Assembly (NCBI GenBank): GCA_030180135.1
Contig: CM058230.1
Span: 25,194,067-25,258,066 of the forward strand
Reading direction: 5' to 3'
DNA from: Orychophragmus violaceus
Lineage: Eukaryota; Streptophyta; Magnoliopsida; Brassicales; Brassicaceae
Length of the DNA stretch: 64,000 bases
The stretch's first letter is position 1. Every line of letters starts with the position of its first letter. The position numbers and the translations under genes were made by a program. A model generated the notes under the pieces. The model made no database searches, was not told the origin of the DNA, and saw only the letters and a program-made list of their open reading frames with translations. This document shows positions 44,110 to 56,120 of the stretch, one piece after another.

Positions 44110-46438
44110 AACTGCATAAATCTCAGCTTTCTTTGAAACAGGCAGATTTCCAGTTGAATGGAACTTCACTCAGCTGTGTTTGATCCCAAATAAAACGGAT
44201 TCGGCTCTTATGAGTGATCTCAGACCAATCAGCCTCTGCTCTGTGATGTACAAGACCATTTCCAAAATAATCTTTGCACGTCTCCAACCATTCCTTCCAG
44301 ATATAGTCTCTCCGAATCAGTCGGCTTTTGTGGCCGATAGACTAATCTCAGACAACATAATTCTGGCTCATGAGGCGGTTCACAGTTTGAGGACAAATGC
44401 AACAATCTCCAGAGACTTCATGGCAGCAAAGACTGACATGTCAAAGGCCTTTGACAGAGTGGAATGGGGATACTTACAAGCTCTCCTGTTGGCACTGTGG
44501 GTTTGATACATCTTGGGTGGATAGGATTATGTTCTGCGTTACAACAGTCACATACACAGTACTCATCAATGGACATCCTCATGGTCTGATTCATCCTCAG
44601 AGAGGCCTGAGGCAAGGGGATCAGATCCCCTTTCCTTTTTGTTTTGTGTACTGAAGGACTTACCTATCTCATGTATAAGGCGGAATCTCAAGGTCTTCTC
44701 AACGGCATCAGATTCTCCTAGAACGGCCCAACGATACATCATCTGTTTTTCGCCGATGACAGCCTCTTCCTTTTCAAAGCTGACTTGGCAGAGTGTGAAA
44801 CCTTCCAATCCATCCTGACTCTCTATGGTGAAGCCACGGGTCAGGTTATTAATTTATAAAAATCATCCTTAACCTTTGGTAACCTAGTCCCGGAGGACCT
44901 GAAGCTAAGCATCAAAGAGAAGTTGGGCATTCAAAGTGAGGGAGGTGCATGTACTTACCTTGGCCTCCCTGAATGCTTCAGTGGCTCAAAAGTGGCTATG
45001 TTGGATTACATTAAAGAAAGGGTGAAAGGGAGAATGTCGGGCTGGTACACCAGGTTTATATCACAAGCTGGTAAGGAACTGGTACTCAAATCAGTTGCAA
45101 TGGCGCTTCCGGTCTTTGCCATGACGTGTTTCAAGCTCCCCAAAGCGTCATGTGATAACCTTACATCGGCAATGTCTGCTTACTGGTGGAACTCTTCAGA
45201 AGAAAAAGGGAAAATACATTGGTTGAGTTGGGAAAAATTATGTCTCCCCAAAGATTTGGGTGGTTTAGGATTCAAAGATATACCCATTTTCAACCAAGCC
45301 CTTCTGGCTAAACAGGCTTGGAGAATCCTCTCTGATGACAACTCTCTTCTTGGTAAGACCCTAAAGAGTCGATACTTCCCTTCTGGGCCTTTCCTTGAAG
45401 CTTACTTGGGCTTAAGGCCTTCCTATGCTTGGCGTAGCATTCTACACGGGAGAGACTTGCTGACCAAAGGCCTAAAGCATATGGTGGGAAATGGTGAATC
45501 TCTACATGTGTGGTCATCTCCTTGGATTGAGGATGGAGCTATGCGTGCACCGCTCATGAAGAACATATCTGTCAACATAGACCAGAGGGTCTGTGATCCC
45601 ATAGACCCCATCTCTCACTCTTGGAACATTGACATTCTTACAGAGTTGTTCTACCAGCGTGACATTGACCTGATCATGAAAATAAAACCAATCAGAAATA
45701 GTCCAGACTTCTGGTGCTGGAAACATAACAAGTCGGGGGAATATTCAGCTAAATCAGGCTATTGGCTAGCCTATCAATCAAAGCAAGCAGAAATGATTCA
45801 CGCTGCTAGTGAGCTTCCTTCACTGAATGGTGTTAAGCAGAGCATCTGGAAAATTAAAACAGAGCCAAAAATCAGAACCTTTCTTTGGAAAGCTGTGAGT
45901 GGAGCCCTCCCCGTGGCAGATAACATCATCTATAGAGGTATGAAGTTGGACTCTAGATGTCAGAAATGCGGGTCAGAAGGGGAATCTGCCAATCATGTAT
46001 TGTTTACATGCACAATTGCTAGACAAGTTTGGGCTGTGTCACTTTTCCAAGTTCCTGAAAATGGATTTGACCAGGTATCTCTATTCCAGAATCTGTTCTT
46101 TGTCTTGACAATGGGGAACAATGCTAACCTACCTTGGGAAATAAGAAGGGCTTACCCGTGGACCTTTTGGACGGTTAGGAAGAATCGCAACACCTTCATT
46201 TTTGAAGGCATGAGCTTCCTAGCTACTGATACTTGTGTGAAGATAATGGAGGAAGCCAATCACTAGTTCCTCATTCATGCTATGGACACAGCAGACGCTA
46301 CCAGAGAGCAGTCCTCCATAGATCGAAACACCCTTGGTTGGCAGCCCCCGGAAGAAAACTGGCTAAAATGCAATATAGGCTGTGCTTGGGACAAAAAAAC
46401 GAAATGTGGTGGTGCCTCTTGGGTCCTGAGCAACTCGG
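44110..46438 (+). pseudogene. LINE 2, part 1: reverse transcriptase, zf-RVT, start of RNase H
   Basis: 5'-truncated. Starts within the reverse transcriptase (LRPISLCSVMYKTISKIIFA; DMSKAFDRVEW carries the motif A Asp) and continues to the FADD box (HHLFFADDSLF, about 44730-44760) in other frames. A 447-codon open frame (44923-46266) covers the thumb region (YLGLPECF, SGWYTRFISQAGKELVLKSV), the zf-RVT domain (WKIKTEPKIRTFLWKAVSGA, CQKCGSEGESANHVLFTC) and beyond. RNase H begins at about 46354 (WLKCNIGCAWDKKTKCGGAS) and is cut at 46438 by copia element A. It resumes at 61487. It lies directly after LINE 1 and may have inserted into it. Confidence 0.85.
46434..46438. repeat. Target duplication CTCGG, left copy (element A)
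   Basis: CTCGG precedes the TG of element A and recurs at 61482-61486 after its final CA. LINE 2 homology joins across it. Confidence 0.93.
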
Positions 46439-47172
46439 TGATGGAACTTCGAGCCAATTCTACCAGATTCAGAATTCTCGCGAGTTCCAGATAGCCTAGG
46501 ATCTAGGGTCTAGTTAATTGAATCATGGATCAGATCTCGTGTTTACCTGGAGACTGGCAGCAGAATAGGGTCAGATAAACAAGATCTCCAGCGCCTCAGA
46601 TGCTGCGCCTCTACTGATAGTCCACACGCACACAAGCTGGAATCCGCCGGGATGCTAGTACCGGGGCTCGGATCTCCTGGGAACTCAGTTTCTGTGAGGT
46701 TTCTGTGTTTTTCTCTTAGAGAAATAGTGTCTCATGTGGCTCATCCTAGTTTTAGGTCAAAATATAAGATCACTTATATATACAGACCTCGACATAAACC
46801 AAAACATCAGTTTCGGTTTCGGCCTTGTGTCGACCGACACACTTAATGGTGTCGATTGACACACGTCTTGTGTCGACCGACGCACTTAACAGTGTCGATC
46901 GACACACCTCATCAAAACTATATTCGATGTGTATCCAATACACATCGACTAGATCATATGCCAATGATCAATCCCATATGGACTATGTCCAACTTTCTTA
47001 GGTGTGTGACCCTGTAGGTTCACACGATACTGGAAATGAGTCACAACTCATTTGTCATAAACGGTTTCTAGCAAAACATTATGACTACCCAGTATCACAT
47101 GAATTGTCCGATCTCGACAATACAACTATCTCTAGAGTGAGTACAATGTGATTTCAGGACATTATCCCAACA
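46439..47172 (-). repeat. Element A 3' LTR
   Basis: 734 bp; on the minus strand it begins TGTTGGGATAATG and ends in CA. It carries four copies of the 13-bp palindrome at 46828, 46850, 46871 and 46893. Confidence 0.95.
46828..46905. promoter_or_regulatory. Four-fold palindrome array in element A 3' LTR
   Basis: TGTCGACCGACAC, TGTCGATTGACAC, TGTCGACCGACGC and TGTCGATCGACAC start at 46828, 46850, 46871 and 46893, a 21-22 bp period. Copies 1 and 3 include ACCGAC (DRE/CRT core). The same array is at 61137-61214. Confidence 0.5.
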
Positions 47173-47188
47173 ATCTCCCACTTGTACT
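47173..47188 (-). other. Element A polypurine tract
   Basis: Minus strand reads AAGTGGGAGAT directly before the LTR, the common copia arrangement and identical to that of element B at 60311. Confidence 0.85.
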
Positions 47189-47933
47189 GGAATCATCTAT
47201 TCCTATAATCCCTTCGTCTCTATATCTCGATATGGCATAAGGCAAGAGACTGTGTCATACTTATTATAGCCAACATCATGTTCATCGAACTCCTGATCTA
47301 TACTGATAAAACAAACGACTGACAATCACCTCGTTTGAGCACGGCCATGCATTTTCTCAGTATCAAATCTTCGATGGGCCCTGAGATATTTATCTCCCGT
47401 TATAGGAGGGACAAATCCCATCTTGTTCCATCCTTGTTTCTACACATACTTCATGATACGCATAAGCAATGCCGTTATAGCCGCCAGTTACGGAACGACG
47501 TTTGACAAGGTCAAAACGCACCAATTCATATGCTAGAAAGCATGATGAACTCAGGTCTAAGGACTATACTCTATAGTCGTAATGAGAACCTCCCATGACA
47601 CAGATATACCTATCCTGTGGAGTTCTCATTAGCGGGTCATGTCCGATCATATGTTCACCAACATATATCTATGTGACTGACTGTGATAATCATATCATTG
47701 ACTCCATGAAACTTAGTCCAACAGTCACCTCACATGCTAGTCTCGCGCGGTTGTTAGTGTCCCATTTTAACAACTTTGACTAGGGACAATCATAATTTAT
47801 GTCATCTTTTACTTATAGGGTTTCATGATCAAGTCCTCAACTTGATGACCTATAAGATGAACATAAAATACTTTTGGGACTATTACTTAATTATCCAATA
47901 ATTAAATAATACTGATGTCAGTTTAACTTTCAT

Positions 47934-47949
47934 AAACACTACCATAGCA
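47934..47949. repeat. 16-bp target duplication of the retroposon, left copy
   Basis: AAACACTACCATAGCA here and at 49157-49172. Confidence 0.92.
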
Positions 47950-49156
47950 AAAACATTTTTCTCTCCCTTCTCTCTTCAAGTCTTCTCCAGTCTGACGGTG
48001 GTGAGGCGGCTCCGGTGGCTCAGACAGCACCGGAGCCGCCAGTCTCTTAGCTTATTTCTTACCTTTTCGTTTGTTCTCTGCTTCATCATAGATCTGGTTG
48101 GTTCAAGCAACGGCGCACTGTGGTAGAGTTGGTCTTTGCGGTGGATCCGGCTTGACTCAGCCGTATCAAATCGACGGTCTTTGGTGTTTTACAGCGTTCT
48201 TTTGGTCGCGATGCGGCTTTTCAGTGGTGATTTATAGCTGTGGTGGTCGCGACGCTGGAGATCCGTTCTCCATGACGGTTCATGTTCGGTATCTCCGTCT
48301 CCGATCCTTCCTGGCTATCTTTGCGGTGGATCCGGTACTCGGTGCGGCAGATCTGCTATCTGGCAGAGTTCCAATCCCGGCTCCTTTTCTCTGCTCCTAT
48401 CCCTGTTTTTGAGTGATGGACTCCTCTCCGGCTTATCCTGATCTTGGTAAGTCCGGTGTGTTTTGATATTAGCGTCCCGGTGAGAAGCTATTTCCCTTTC
48501 CGAATAAATTGGCTATGGTGGTTTGGATCTTGTTTCAAACGTATCTAGAGGTGTAAGGTGGGATTGGGTAACCTCTGAGTTTCCTGATTTCTACAGAGGA
48601 GCATGATCTTAAGCGAGTTTCTTTAGCTAGTATGGTCATGATTGTCGGCATCCTCTCCGTTTCTAGTGTGAGTTAAACGTCTTGGCCTGATACAGTCCGT
48701 AAACAGTTCCATCTTACCTTCCTGTCGATTAGTTATATATTCTGGTGGTTGTGGCTTTTGTATTTGTGTGTGCCGTGTTATGGGAAGTGGTGTTAATCTT
48801 TCTATTATATTTTGGTGGTATCTGCGTTTCTAACTTTCTCAATGGAAGCTTCAGAGAAGTTATAGTTGGAGAAAGTTAAACAAGACGTTTAATGAGGAAG
48901 ATCTATGTTATCTATGAGAAGTATCGTAAGTGGTAAAAGAATTGGAAGTCCGCCTGCTAGTGTGGGATCGGGAACATCGACCTTTTATCTTGTTTGGGGA
49001 AACTTTGGTGTGTAATTTTGGCTATTGTGTCTTAGATGAATGTCTCACTATTGAAGTGAGGAAAGTCCAATAGTTCGGATACTATTTCATATATTGTATT
49101 TCTTCTCTGATGTAATATGTAACCAACGAGATATCAATAAAACCAGTGTTAAAAAA
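47950..49156 (+). mobile_element. 1.2-kb non-coding poly(A)-tailed retroposon (Sadhu-like?)
   Basis: Bounded by the 16-bp duplication above and ending in an A run after AATAAAACCAGTGTT (about 49135-49150). The interior is G/T-rich (GGTGGATCCGGCTTGA, TTTTGGTGG) with only short frames, none recognisable. A long target duplication with a 3' poly(A) means it was copied by LINE machinery. Size, lack of ORFs and composition fit the Sadhu retroposons of Arabidopsis, but this was not checked by alignment; a processed non-coding transcript is the alternative. Confidence 0.85.
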
Positions 49157-49299
49157 AAACACTACCATAGCATGTCTATGTAAAGATTATAACATAACTA
49201 AAATTACTCCCACTAGAATCAAGATCATCTCTTCAGATATCTTATACCTACAACAACAGAATAAATTTCGTGCTTAGGTTGTGGGAGAGACTGCGGTGT

Positions 49300-51480
49300 T
49301 TTGCTTGAAACAATTCCAACAAACCACACCGCTATTCAGATAAAAGCACTATTCTACGGTCCACTGCTTGGAGCCTTTCCAACAGATAGCACCGCTATTC
49401 AGACAAAGAGACATAATCAGGTGGGAACCGTGAATCGTCTTTGTCCGTCCAACTACTTTCAACTGGTTCGTCACTTCCTCAGTTCACCACGAAACTATCC
49501 TTAGAGTTCATCAAGCACTTAGGATATTTCTGGTAACCGCTCAGTGACTATCACTGGAACATTTTTGGTATTTTCTCGTCATGCTTTATGTGTAAGCTGC
49601 ATCTAGACGAGCGCAAAATATGGCATTCATGATGGATTCTATTGCAGCAACATAGGCAATCACACTCATTAATACTAGTTCAGACAGTGTTCAAAACACT
49701 TCATCTTGCTAAGATTATTGCCATAAGACCTTTGGTATGAATCCATTCTTGGAATCATACATATTGGAACTGTCCAATACCTTATCAACATAAGGATTTT
49801 GACACGATCCAATTAGCCTTTCTGATCCATTCCAATGGATCCTTATTCCAAGAACTTTTGCGGCCTTCTCCCATGTCCATCGTTAAACTTGACTTCCGAC
49901 CCAAATCTTGGCAAGACTTTAGCGTCGGAACGTCGTTTATGAGATTAAGTATGTTATCTACATACAGTGTGAGAATTGCAGTTACGCTCCCACTAGTTTT
50001 CTTGTAAACGCATGGTTTCTTTTCTTTCTGATCAAGTCAAAACTTTTGACCACATTATCAGAATGTTGATTCCAACTCCTATATGTTTGCTTCAATCCAG
50101 AAATGGATCGGTGAAGCTAACATGCATACCCAGCCAATTTTCGGAGTTGGGGCTCACCATCGCTTCTTTGAATTTCGCACGCTCGTCACTTTTCAATGAT
50201 CAATGGATCACGACAATTGGTTACGAGAAATCACTCTCGAGTTAGTGACGGATCCTTTCAGATCTGCGAATTTCAGGCTCCATAGGTGCAGATCCTACAG
50301 CACTTTGTAGATCTCACCGCTGCTGTCCCTCAACAGGTTGAGCAGCCTCCTGTGTTTATCGAATTTCTTCGATGTGTACTACTTTTACTCCCACTGTTCC
50401 TTTTGGAAAGTACGATCTTTCTCAAAAGACACAGTTCCGGAGAACAAAAGTACTAAGCCTTGGTTTCCCTAGGACAACCAGCGAGGTATAACTTATCAGA
50501 TTTGGGTTCAAGTTTGTTTGTTGACTACTGTCTTACACAAACCTTGCAATCCCAATTAATCAGAAAAACAAATTTGGAAATCACCCAGTCCACATCCAAT
50601 GTGGTATTTTTCACTGATTATGATAGAAACTTATTTAGCGTAAACATAGACATTTTAGAACGTATTCTTAAATGATTATGGAAGATTCGTGTGACTCATC
50701 ATTAATCGGAGCATATCTAAAAAGATCTGATTCATTCTGTCAGATGATCACCCAATTCTTGACTCAAGTATTTTCCTCCGCGATTCAATTGAGGATCGCA
50801 ATACTTCTGTCAAATTGGTTCTACACTTCATCTTGGAACTCCTCAAGGGATTCCTGCTCGTGTCTCACCAAATGAACACAGCCATACTTATTGATGCCAT
50901 CAATAAGGTAATGAAGTACAGAAGATTTCCTTTGGCACTAATGCTCATCGGGCCGCATACATCAGTATGTGTAAGGCCCAATAAGCCTCTGGCCCGTTTC
51001 TTTTAGCTTTGCTAAAAGGGCCTTAGTCATTTGGTCCAGTGAACAGAATTCATATCTCAAATGATTTATAATCGAATGAGTCCAAAACTATGGAACTTCT
51101 TAATCCGCTTCACTCTGTATGGTCAAACGACTATGCCAAGGAAAAGTCGAGTTCGAGTCATCAGACTTAAACTTTAGTATTTGTGTTATATTCAAACTTT
51201 CGCTGGTTTAAGATATAAAACTCATTCCAAACGGGGTGCTACCATATGATATTTCATTAAGATCTAAAGAACAAAGCTTGTCTTTTATCAAATGAAAAAC
51301 ATCCAAATTCTTTACAAGAAAATGAAAGACATCTCTGCACAAGGCAGATACATAGTAGCAATTACTTAATTTCGAAAACCAAGTATGAAAAGCTCCTACA
51401 AGTGGAGAATCTCTACGGATCATGTAGCAACCATTGCTTCATACCAGACACGCAGTTCCACTTGTCCTTTCTTCAACGTT
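49300..51480 (-). pseudogene. Element A pol remnant
   Basis: On the minus strand, in order: a protease trace just after gag (VLDTSCGTDI in the next frame, so the catalytic DTG reads DTS); a GAG-pre-integrase piece at 51205-51423 (NCYYVSALCRDVFHF); an integrase piece near 50930-51000 (HTDVCGPMS); and a reverse-transcriptase active-site box at 49953-49964. The box reads YVDN rather than YVDD, losing a catalytic aspartate. Stops and deletions separate the pieces. Confidence 0.75.
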
Positions 51481-52395
51481 CTACTGTTGCTTAGGTCCTG
51501 CATATTTCCAAAATATCAGTACCACAACTAGTATCCAATACAAACGTAGAACTTGAATTAATAACACAATACCTGAAAAAGAAGTACCATACATCTCCTT
51601 CATCTCTTGTGAATCTTCCAAAAATTTAATGCAATCTCTCTTCCAATGCCCTGACTCATTGCAGTAGAAGCACTTTCTAACACTAGACGGGTCTGACTTG
51701 GGCTTATTAGATGACACAGGCTTATCCTGATTCCAAATCTGGACGGCCCTGCCTCTACCCTTGCCGACACAAGATTTCTCAAATCTTTTACCCTTTATGA
51801 TGTTTTGCTCTGCTGTTTTGAGCATGCCATGCATCTCAGTCAACGTCTTCGTCAAGTTATTCTTGATATAGCTTTTGATAAACTTATCATAACTAGACGG
51901 CAGTGACTGCAGAATGATGTCAGTGGCCAACTCTAAACTGACAGGACATTCCAGTTTCCTCAGGTTATCAATGTAACCCATCAGTTTAATGACATGAGGA
52001 CTTACTGGAGCATCCTCTGGTAGCTTGCACCCAGTGAGAGACTTCACCATCTGGAATCTCTCAACTCGTGCCAGATCCTGAAACTTCAGTTTTAGGCTGG
52101 TGATCATCTCTATTGGCGACTCCATGTTCTCGTATTGACTCTTCAAGTCCGAGTTCATGGTAGCCAACATCAGATCACACACATCTACCACATCAATATA
52201 ATGCTTATTCCAAGCATTATATGCTGCATGTGAGCGATTGGTCCCAAGCCTTTCTGGAAGAGCCTTTTCAAGGACATAGTCCTTGCTCTCCTGCTTGAGA
52301 ATGAATCTCAGATTCCGATACCAGTCCAGGAAGTTGGATCCATTTAACTTGTCCTTCTCAAGGACGGATCGCAACGAGAAAGTAGTCATAGACAT
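51481..52395 (-). CDS. Element A Gag (copia, UBN2-type)
   Basis: 304 residues from the ATG at 52395 (MSMTTFSLRSVLE). This start is preferred because the upstream seven codons include a likely splice acceptor (TTGGATTTCAG), as also seen before the B gag. It has the gag-polypeptide/UBN2 domain (KLNGSNFLDWYRNLRFILKQ to about residue 200) and one CCHC zinc knuckle, CFYCNESGHWKRDC. Gag packages element RNA in cytoplasmic particles. The last about 30 codons are frame-shifted with respect to protease: the protease homology continues in another frame, so the terminal VLLIQVLRLYWILVVV is not original sequence. Confidence 0.85.
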   Translation of the reverse strand: MSMTTFSLRSVLEKDKLNGSNFLDWYRNLRFILKQESKDYVLEKALPERLGTNRSHAAYNAWNKHYIDVVDVCDLMLATMNSDLKSQYENMESPIEMITSLKLKFQDLARVERFQMVKSLTGCKLPEDAPVSPHVIKLMGYIDNLRKLECPVSLELATDIILQSLPSSYDKFIKSYIKNNLTKTLTEMHGMLKTAEQNIIKGKRFEKSCVGKGRGRAVQIWNQDKPVSSNKPKSDPSSVRKCFYCNESGHWKRDCIKFLEDSQEMKEMYGTSFSGIVLLIQVLRLYWILVVVLIFWKYAGPKQQ

Positions 52396-53218
52396 AAGCT
52401 GAAATCCAAGGAAAAACAAAGATTTAGTTATGTATACGATGAGAAATCTTATCTAATAAGAGAACTCGCATTATATTCAAACAATGTTTCCTCTATGAAT
52501 ATAATGAACCAAGATCCATACTTCACCAAATTCTGAGTGGGCGACTCGCCATTACCCAAACTTTAGTTATCTAGGTAAGCAAATCATTGCTAATTGTACC
52601 TAGTACAACTCTTGGTTGTGGATGAGACAAACTATGTCTAATCCACTCTGATGTCTCTGGGCCCAGAACTTCCGATAGCCCAGTCAAGTAAACCAATCTC
52701 TTTAGTCTTGTGATTATTGACAGTTGCACTGCAAGTCTGTCAATGACCACCTGCCTTACTCATGTTGCAGTGGATACCAAGGACTCCAAGACTATCCAAC
52801 AAACGACACGAATCTTGACAGTAGACAAGATTTGGGCAAGACATCAAGGTTACTTGATATTTAGTTTGAGGAAACTAAACCCAAAAGTTTAGCAAATCAA
52901 TTCACTTAGGTCATATAATTGTTGATGTTTTAGCACTGCAAATCCATCAACATAACTACCTGCCTTACTCACGTAATTGTGGACACCAAGCTCTTGGCTA
53001 GACATCACACAACGAAATGAGTCTTGACAGTTGACCATATTGAAGCTAAGCTTTAATCAAGGTTTTGGTCGAGTTTGGTTTCTGCAAATTCAAGGTTCAA
53101 TAATCAGAATTCCGAGCACTGTATCGATCGACGCAGACTGTGTCTGTCGATCGACACCACCAAATAAAACCGGACTTCAATAACCAGTTAATTCAATTAG
53201 CCCGGTTCATCAAACCAG

Positions 53219-53525
53219 TCCAATCCAATTGAACCGACTTATCTGATCAAACTGATCTTAACCAATCGGTTTATACTAATTGGGATAATCAGTTCAATCC
53301 AATTGAACCAATTCATCCAATTTAAACCGTTTAAACCAGTTTTAACTGATTGCGATAACCGGTCCAATTCAATTGAACCGTATTATCCAATCAAACTGGT
53401 TTAACCCATCGGTTTATGCTAATTGAGATGATCAGTTCAATCCAATTGAACCGATTCATCCAATTTAAACTGATTTATTCGGTCTTAACCAAGCATGATA
53501 ACCGGTTCAATCCAATTGAACCGAT
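53219..53525. repeat. 71-bp tandem repeat with palindrome GGTTCAATCCAATTGAACC
   Basis: Five copies of G(G/T)T(T/C)CAATCCAATTGAACC start at about 53219, 53291, 53361, 53434 and 53504, 70-73 bp apart. In between are repeated CCAATTTAAACYG and TCGGTTTAT words. Each core is an inverted repeat (GGTTCAAT...ATTGAACC). Confidence 0.85.
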
Positions 53526-53544
53526 TAACCATTCGTTAGGTATG

Positions 53545-53707
53545 TGTCGACCGACACTAACCTGTGTCGATCGACACTGGACCGAATGTGTTATGTGTCG
53601 ACCGACACTCAACCTGTGTCGATCGACACAGTAGGCTTTCGGTTTTTCTTCACGAAAAACCCTAGCCGCCGATTCTGTCGAATACGCCACTTTGTGTCGA
53701 CCGACAC
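53545..53707. promoter_or_regulatory. Palindrome cluster in element A leader
   Basis: Starts at 53545 (ACC arm), 53565 (ATC arm), 53596 (ACC arm), 53617 (ATC arm) and 53695 (ACC arm). The pair spacings are 20 and 21 bp with the same arm order as in the LTR. Confidence 0.5.
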
Positions 53708-53831
53708 TGTGCGAAAACACAGACTCGATTTTGATCGAAATCGATCTCATCTGTTCTTTACCAAACAACCTAGCTTGCGAATTTAAATCATCAAATTCTA
53801 TGAACAGGTTCGATTCAATGTAAAACCCTAA

Positions 53832-53844
53832 GGCTCTGATACCA
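53832..53844 (-). other. Element A primer-binding site (initiator tRNA-Met)
   Basis: Minus strand TGGTATCAGAGCC, one base inside the LTR. This is the standard copia site complementary to the 3' end of initiator tRNA-Met. Confidence 0.93.
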
Positions 53845-53845
53845 C

Positions 53846-54068
53846 TGATGGAACTTCGAGCCAATTCTACCAGATTCAGAATTCTCACGAGTTCCAGATA
53901 GCCTAGGATCTAGGGTCTAGTTAATTGAATCATGGATCAGATCTCGTGTTTACCTGGAGACTGGCAGCGGAATAGGGTCAGATAAACAAGATCTCCAGCG
54001 CCTCAGATGCTGCGCCTCTACTGATAGTCCACATGCACACAAGCTGGAATCCGCCGGGATGCTAGTAC
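53846..54068 (-). repeat. Element A 5' LTR, left piece
   Basis: First 223 bp of the right-hand LTR, matching 46439-46661 with three substitutions, then cut by element B. Confidence 0.93.
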
Positions 54069-54715
54069 TGTTGGGAATGTCCTGAAATCTACTGTACTAT
54101 CTCTAGAAAGTATGATAAGTGTCGAGATCAGACATAAGTCATAAATACTGGGTGATCATGATGACTTGCTAGAGTCCGCTCTTGATCTATAAGTTTAGGA
54201 CTTATTACCAGTATTGTATGATCCCAAAGGGTCACACACCATAGCTAACGGGAAAGTTAAATGGAATTAATACGGTAAGATGCAAGGCATTTACTGTATT
54301 TATACAGAGAATTGGGCCAGACAAAATACAGTCATTTTGTCTGATTTGGGTCTTGGGCCCAAAAGCCTAATAGGCCATTAGTTTAATCACTTGGGCCCAT
54401 ATAAGGAAGAGGGGAGGCGCCAAAAACACTAGTGGTCTGCGATTTGTTTCTAGGTCTGGCCGTCCTCTCTCTCTCTCTGTTGTTCCAGCTTGGTCTAGCA
54501 GCCTGATCCAATAGCTTGTAAGCGTGTGGATACCTAGGAGGAGCCGGTAATCATCAGCTCTTGCAGATCTCGATATTCCTTTGATCAATCCGCTGCAATC
54601 ACAAGGTAATGATCCTGATCTGTTTATGATTCAACTGCAAATCACCTAGATCCTAGTTGATTATGTGCTAGGTTGTAACCTGATAATTACACCAATGAAC
54701 ACACATAATCCTACA
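54069..54715 (+). repeat. Element B 5' LTR
   Basis: 647 bp, TG...CA, next to the primer-binding site. The (CT)n run at about 54464-54478 is 2 bp longer than in the 3' LTR. Confidence 0.95.
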
Positions 54716-54716
54716 G

Positions 54717-54729
54717 TGGTATCAGAGCC
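54717..54729 (+). other. Element B primer-binding site (initiator tRNA-Met)
   Basis: TGGTATCAGAGCC, one base after the LTR. Confidence 0.95.
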
Positions 54730-56120
54730 TAGGTCGTTAGGTTTTTGCTTTTTGGATCATACTAGGTTGTTTATTAGTTTGATGAATCAATTTTAATGAA
54801 TAAAATTGATTGAAACTTTGAAAACCTAGAAATAAGAAATCGATAAGAAAGCTTTTTGATTAAAGTCGATTTCGTTTCATTGAATGTATCGTTAACAAAC
54901 GAATCGCTTGTTGACATAAGTTGAATTAATTATCATGCGATGAGGATCGCTTGACATAAGGTAAATTAATTAACAAACGAATCGCTTGTTATCATCGTTA
55001 ACAAATGAATCGTTTGTTGTCTTATGTCATGATCGCTTGAATAAGTGATTGCTTGAGTCGATTATTGAATTAATTTTCATTCGATTGAAAAAAGTCAAAA
55101 TCATTTTTGTCTTTTGTGAATGTCTTGATCGTATTATTGAATGAGAAATAAGCAGTAAGCAATCGGATGTATCAATTGTTAGCGATCGATTAGGGTTCAA
55201 GCGGTTAACCCAAATCGCGGTTTGCTGGAAATTATTTAATACAATTGGTATTATTTAATTTCTGGTTAAATCGGATTTAAATTCAAAAATTGAATTTTAA
55301 CCTAAACCAAAGGCTGGTCTAAGTTTGATTTGGTTGGACCAAATAATTTAGAGCTGGTCTGGTTTAGTAAATAACCAGTTGGATTAAGTAGTTAATTTGG
55401 TCTTGGACCAGAATTAATGAACCGACTCGGTTATGTCAAATTATTGGGCCAATTGGAATTCTGTGGTCTTGGGCCAAGAATTGGGCCTATAATTTATGAC
55501 CCAACCGAAAAACGTTAATAAAATATTAAATTAGAAATTTCTATTTTTAGCATATTTCTAAATTTAGAAAGTTTCTAAAATAAGTAAGTTTCCCAAAATA
55601 GTAATCTTCTATTTTTGGAAAGAAAACCTAAAATCCTCAAAACCAATATCAAGCTTGGATGTCTTGCCCAATCTTGTCAGCTACTTAACGCTTATTCAAT
55701 TACAGATATGGCTTACAGTGTGAGGTGTCTGTTTTTGCGTAAGTAAAGTAGTATATAGTCACTAATTTCATTGGGAGTCCCAGACTTTAGTGATTATTTG
55801 GCTGTAAGAGATTGGTTTCCTTGACTGGGCCATCGGGAGTCCCGGGCCTTGAGACATCTGGTGAATTGGGCCTTGGGCCCAATTCACAACCGAGAGTTAT
55901 TGGATATAACTAGCTGTGTGTATGCTTACCAAGTGAAGCTACTTCTGGGTGACGGCCAGTGGCCCACTTTGGATTTAGCTGAACATGTCTCGGAATCATT
56001 GCATTCTTATGAGGTTAAACAAAGAAATTTTGAATGCAATGCGAGTTTTCTTATAAGTTATTAAGATTACTCTTTTATGAACTAAATAACTAAAACTCTA
56101 TTTATCTCTAAATTTCAGTT
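54730..56120 (+). other. Element B 5' leader
   Basis: Non-coding and AT-rich. Includes short repeated words such as GAATCGCTTGTT (54900-55030), which echo the repeat-rich leader of element A. A likely acceptor (CTAAATTTCAG) sits 2 nt before the gag ATG, so gag may be made from a spliced RNA. Confidence 0.7.

Larger units (their letters stand above)
52420..53831 (-). other. Element A leader between gag and primer site
   Basis: Non-coding 5' leader (read on the minus strand). It holds two special repeat sets: palindromes TGTCGAYCGACAC at 53122-53157 and 53545-53707, and the 71-bp tandem array at 53219-53525. Confidence 0.75.

Noticed and set aside
49300..51480. Several 60-80 codon plus frames in element A
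   Set aside because: Antisense to recognisable minus-strand pol pieces.
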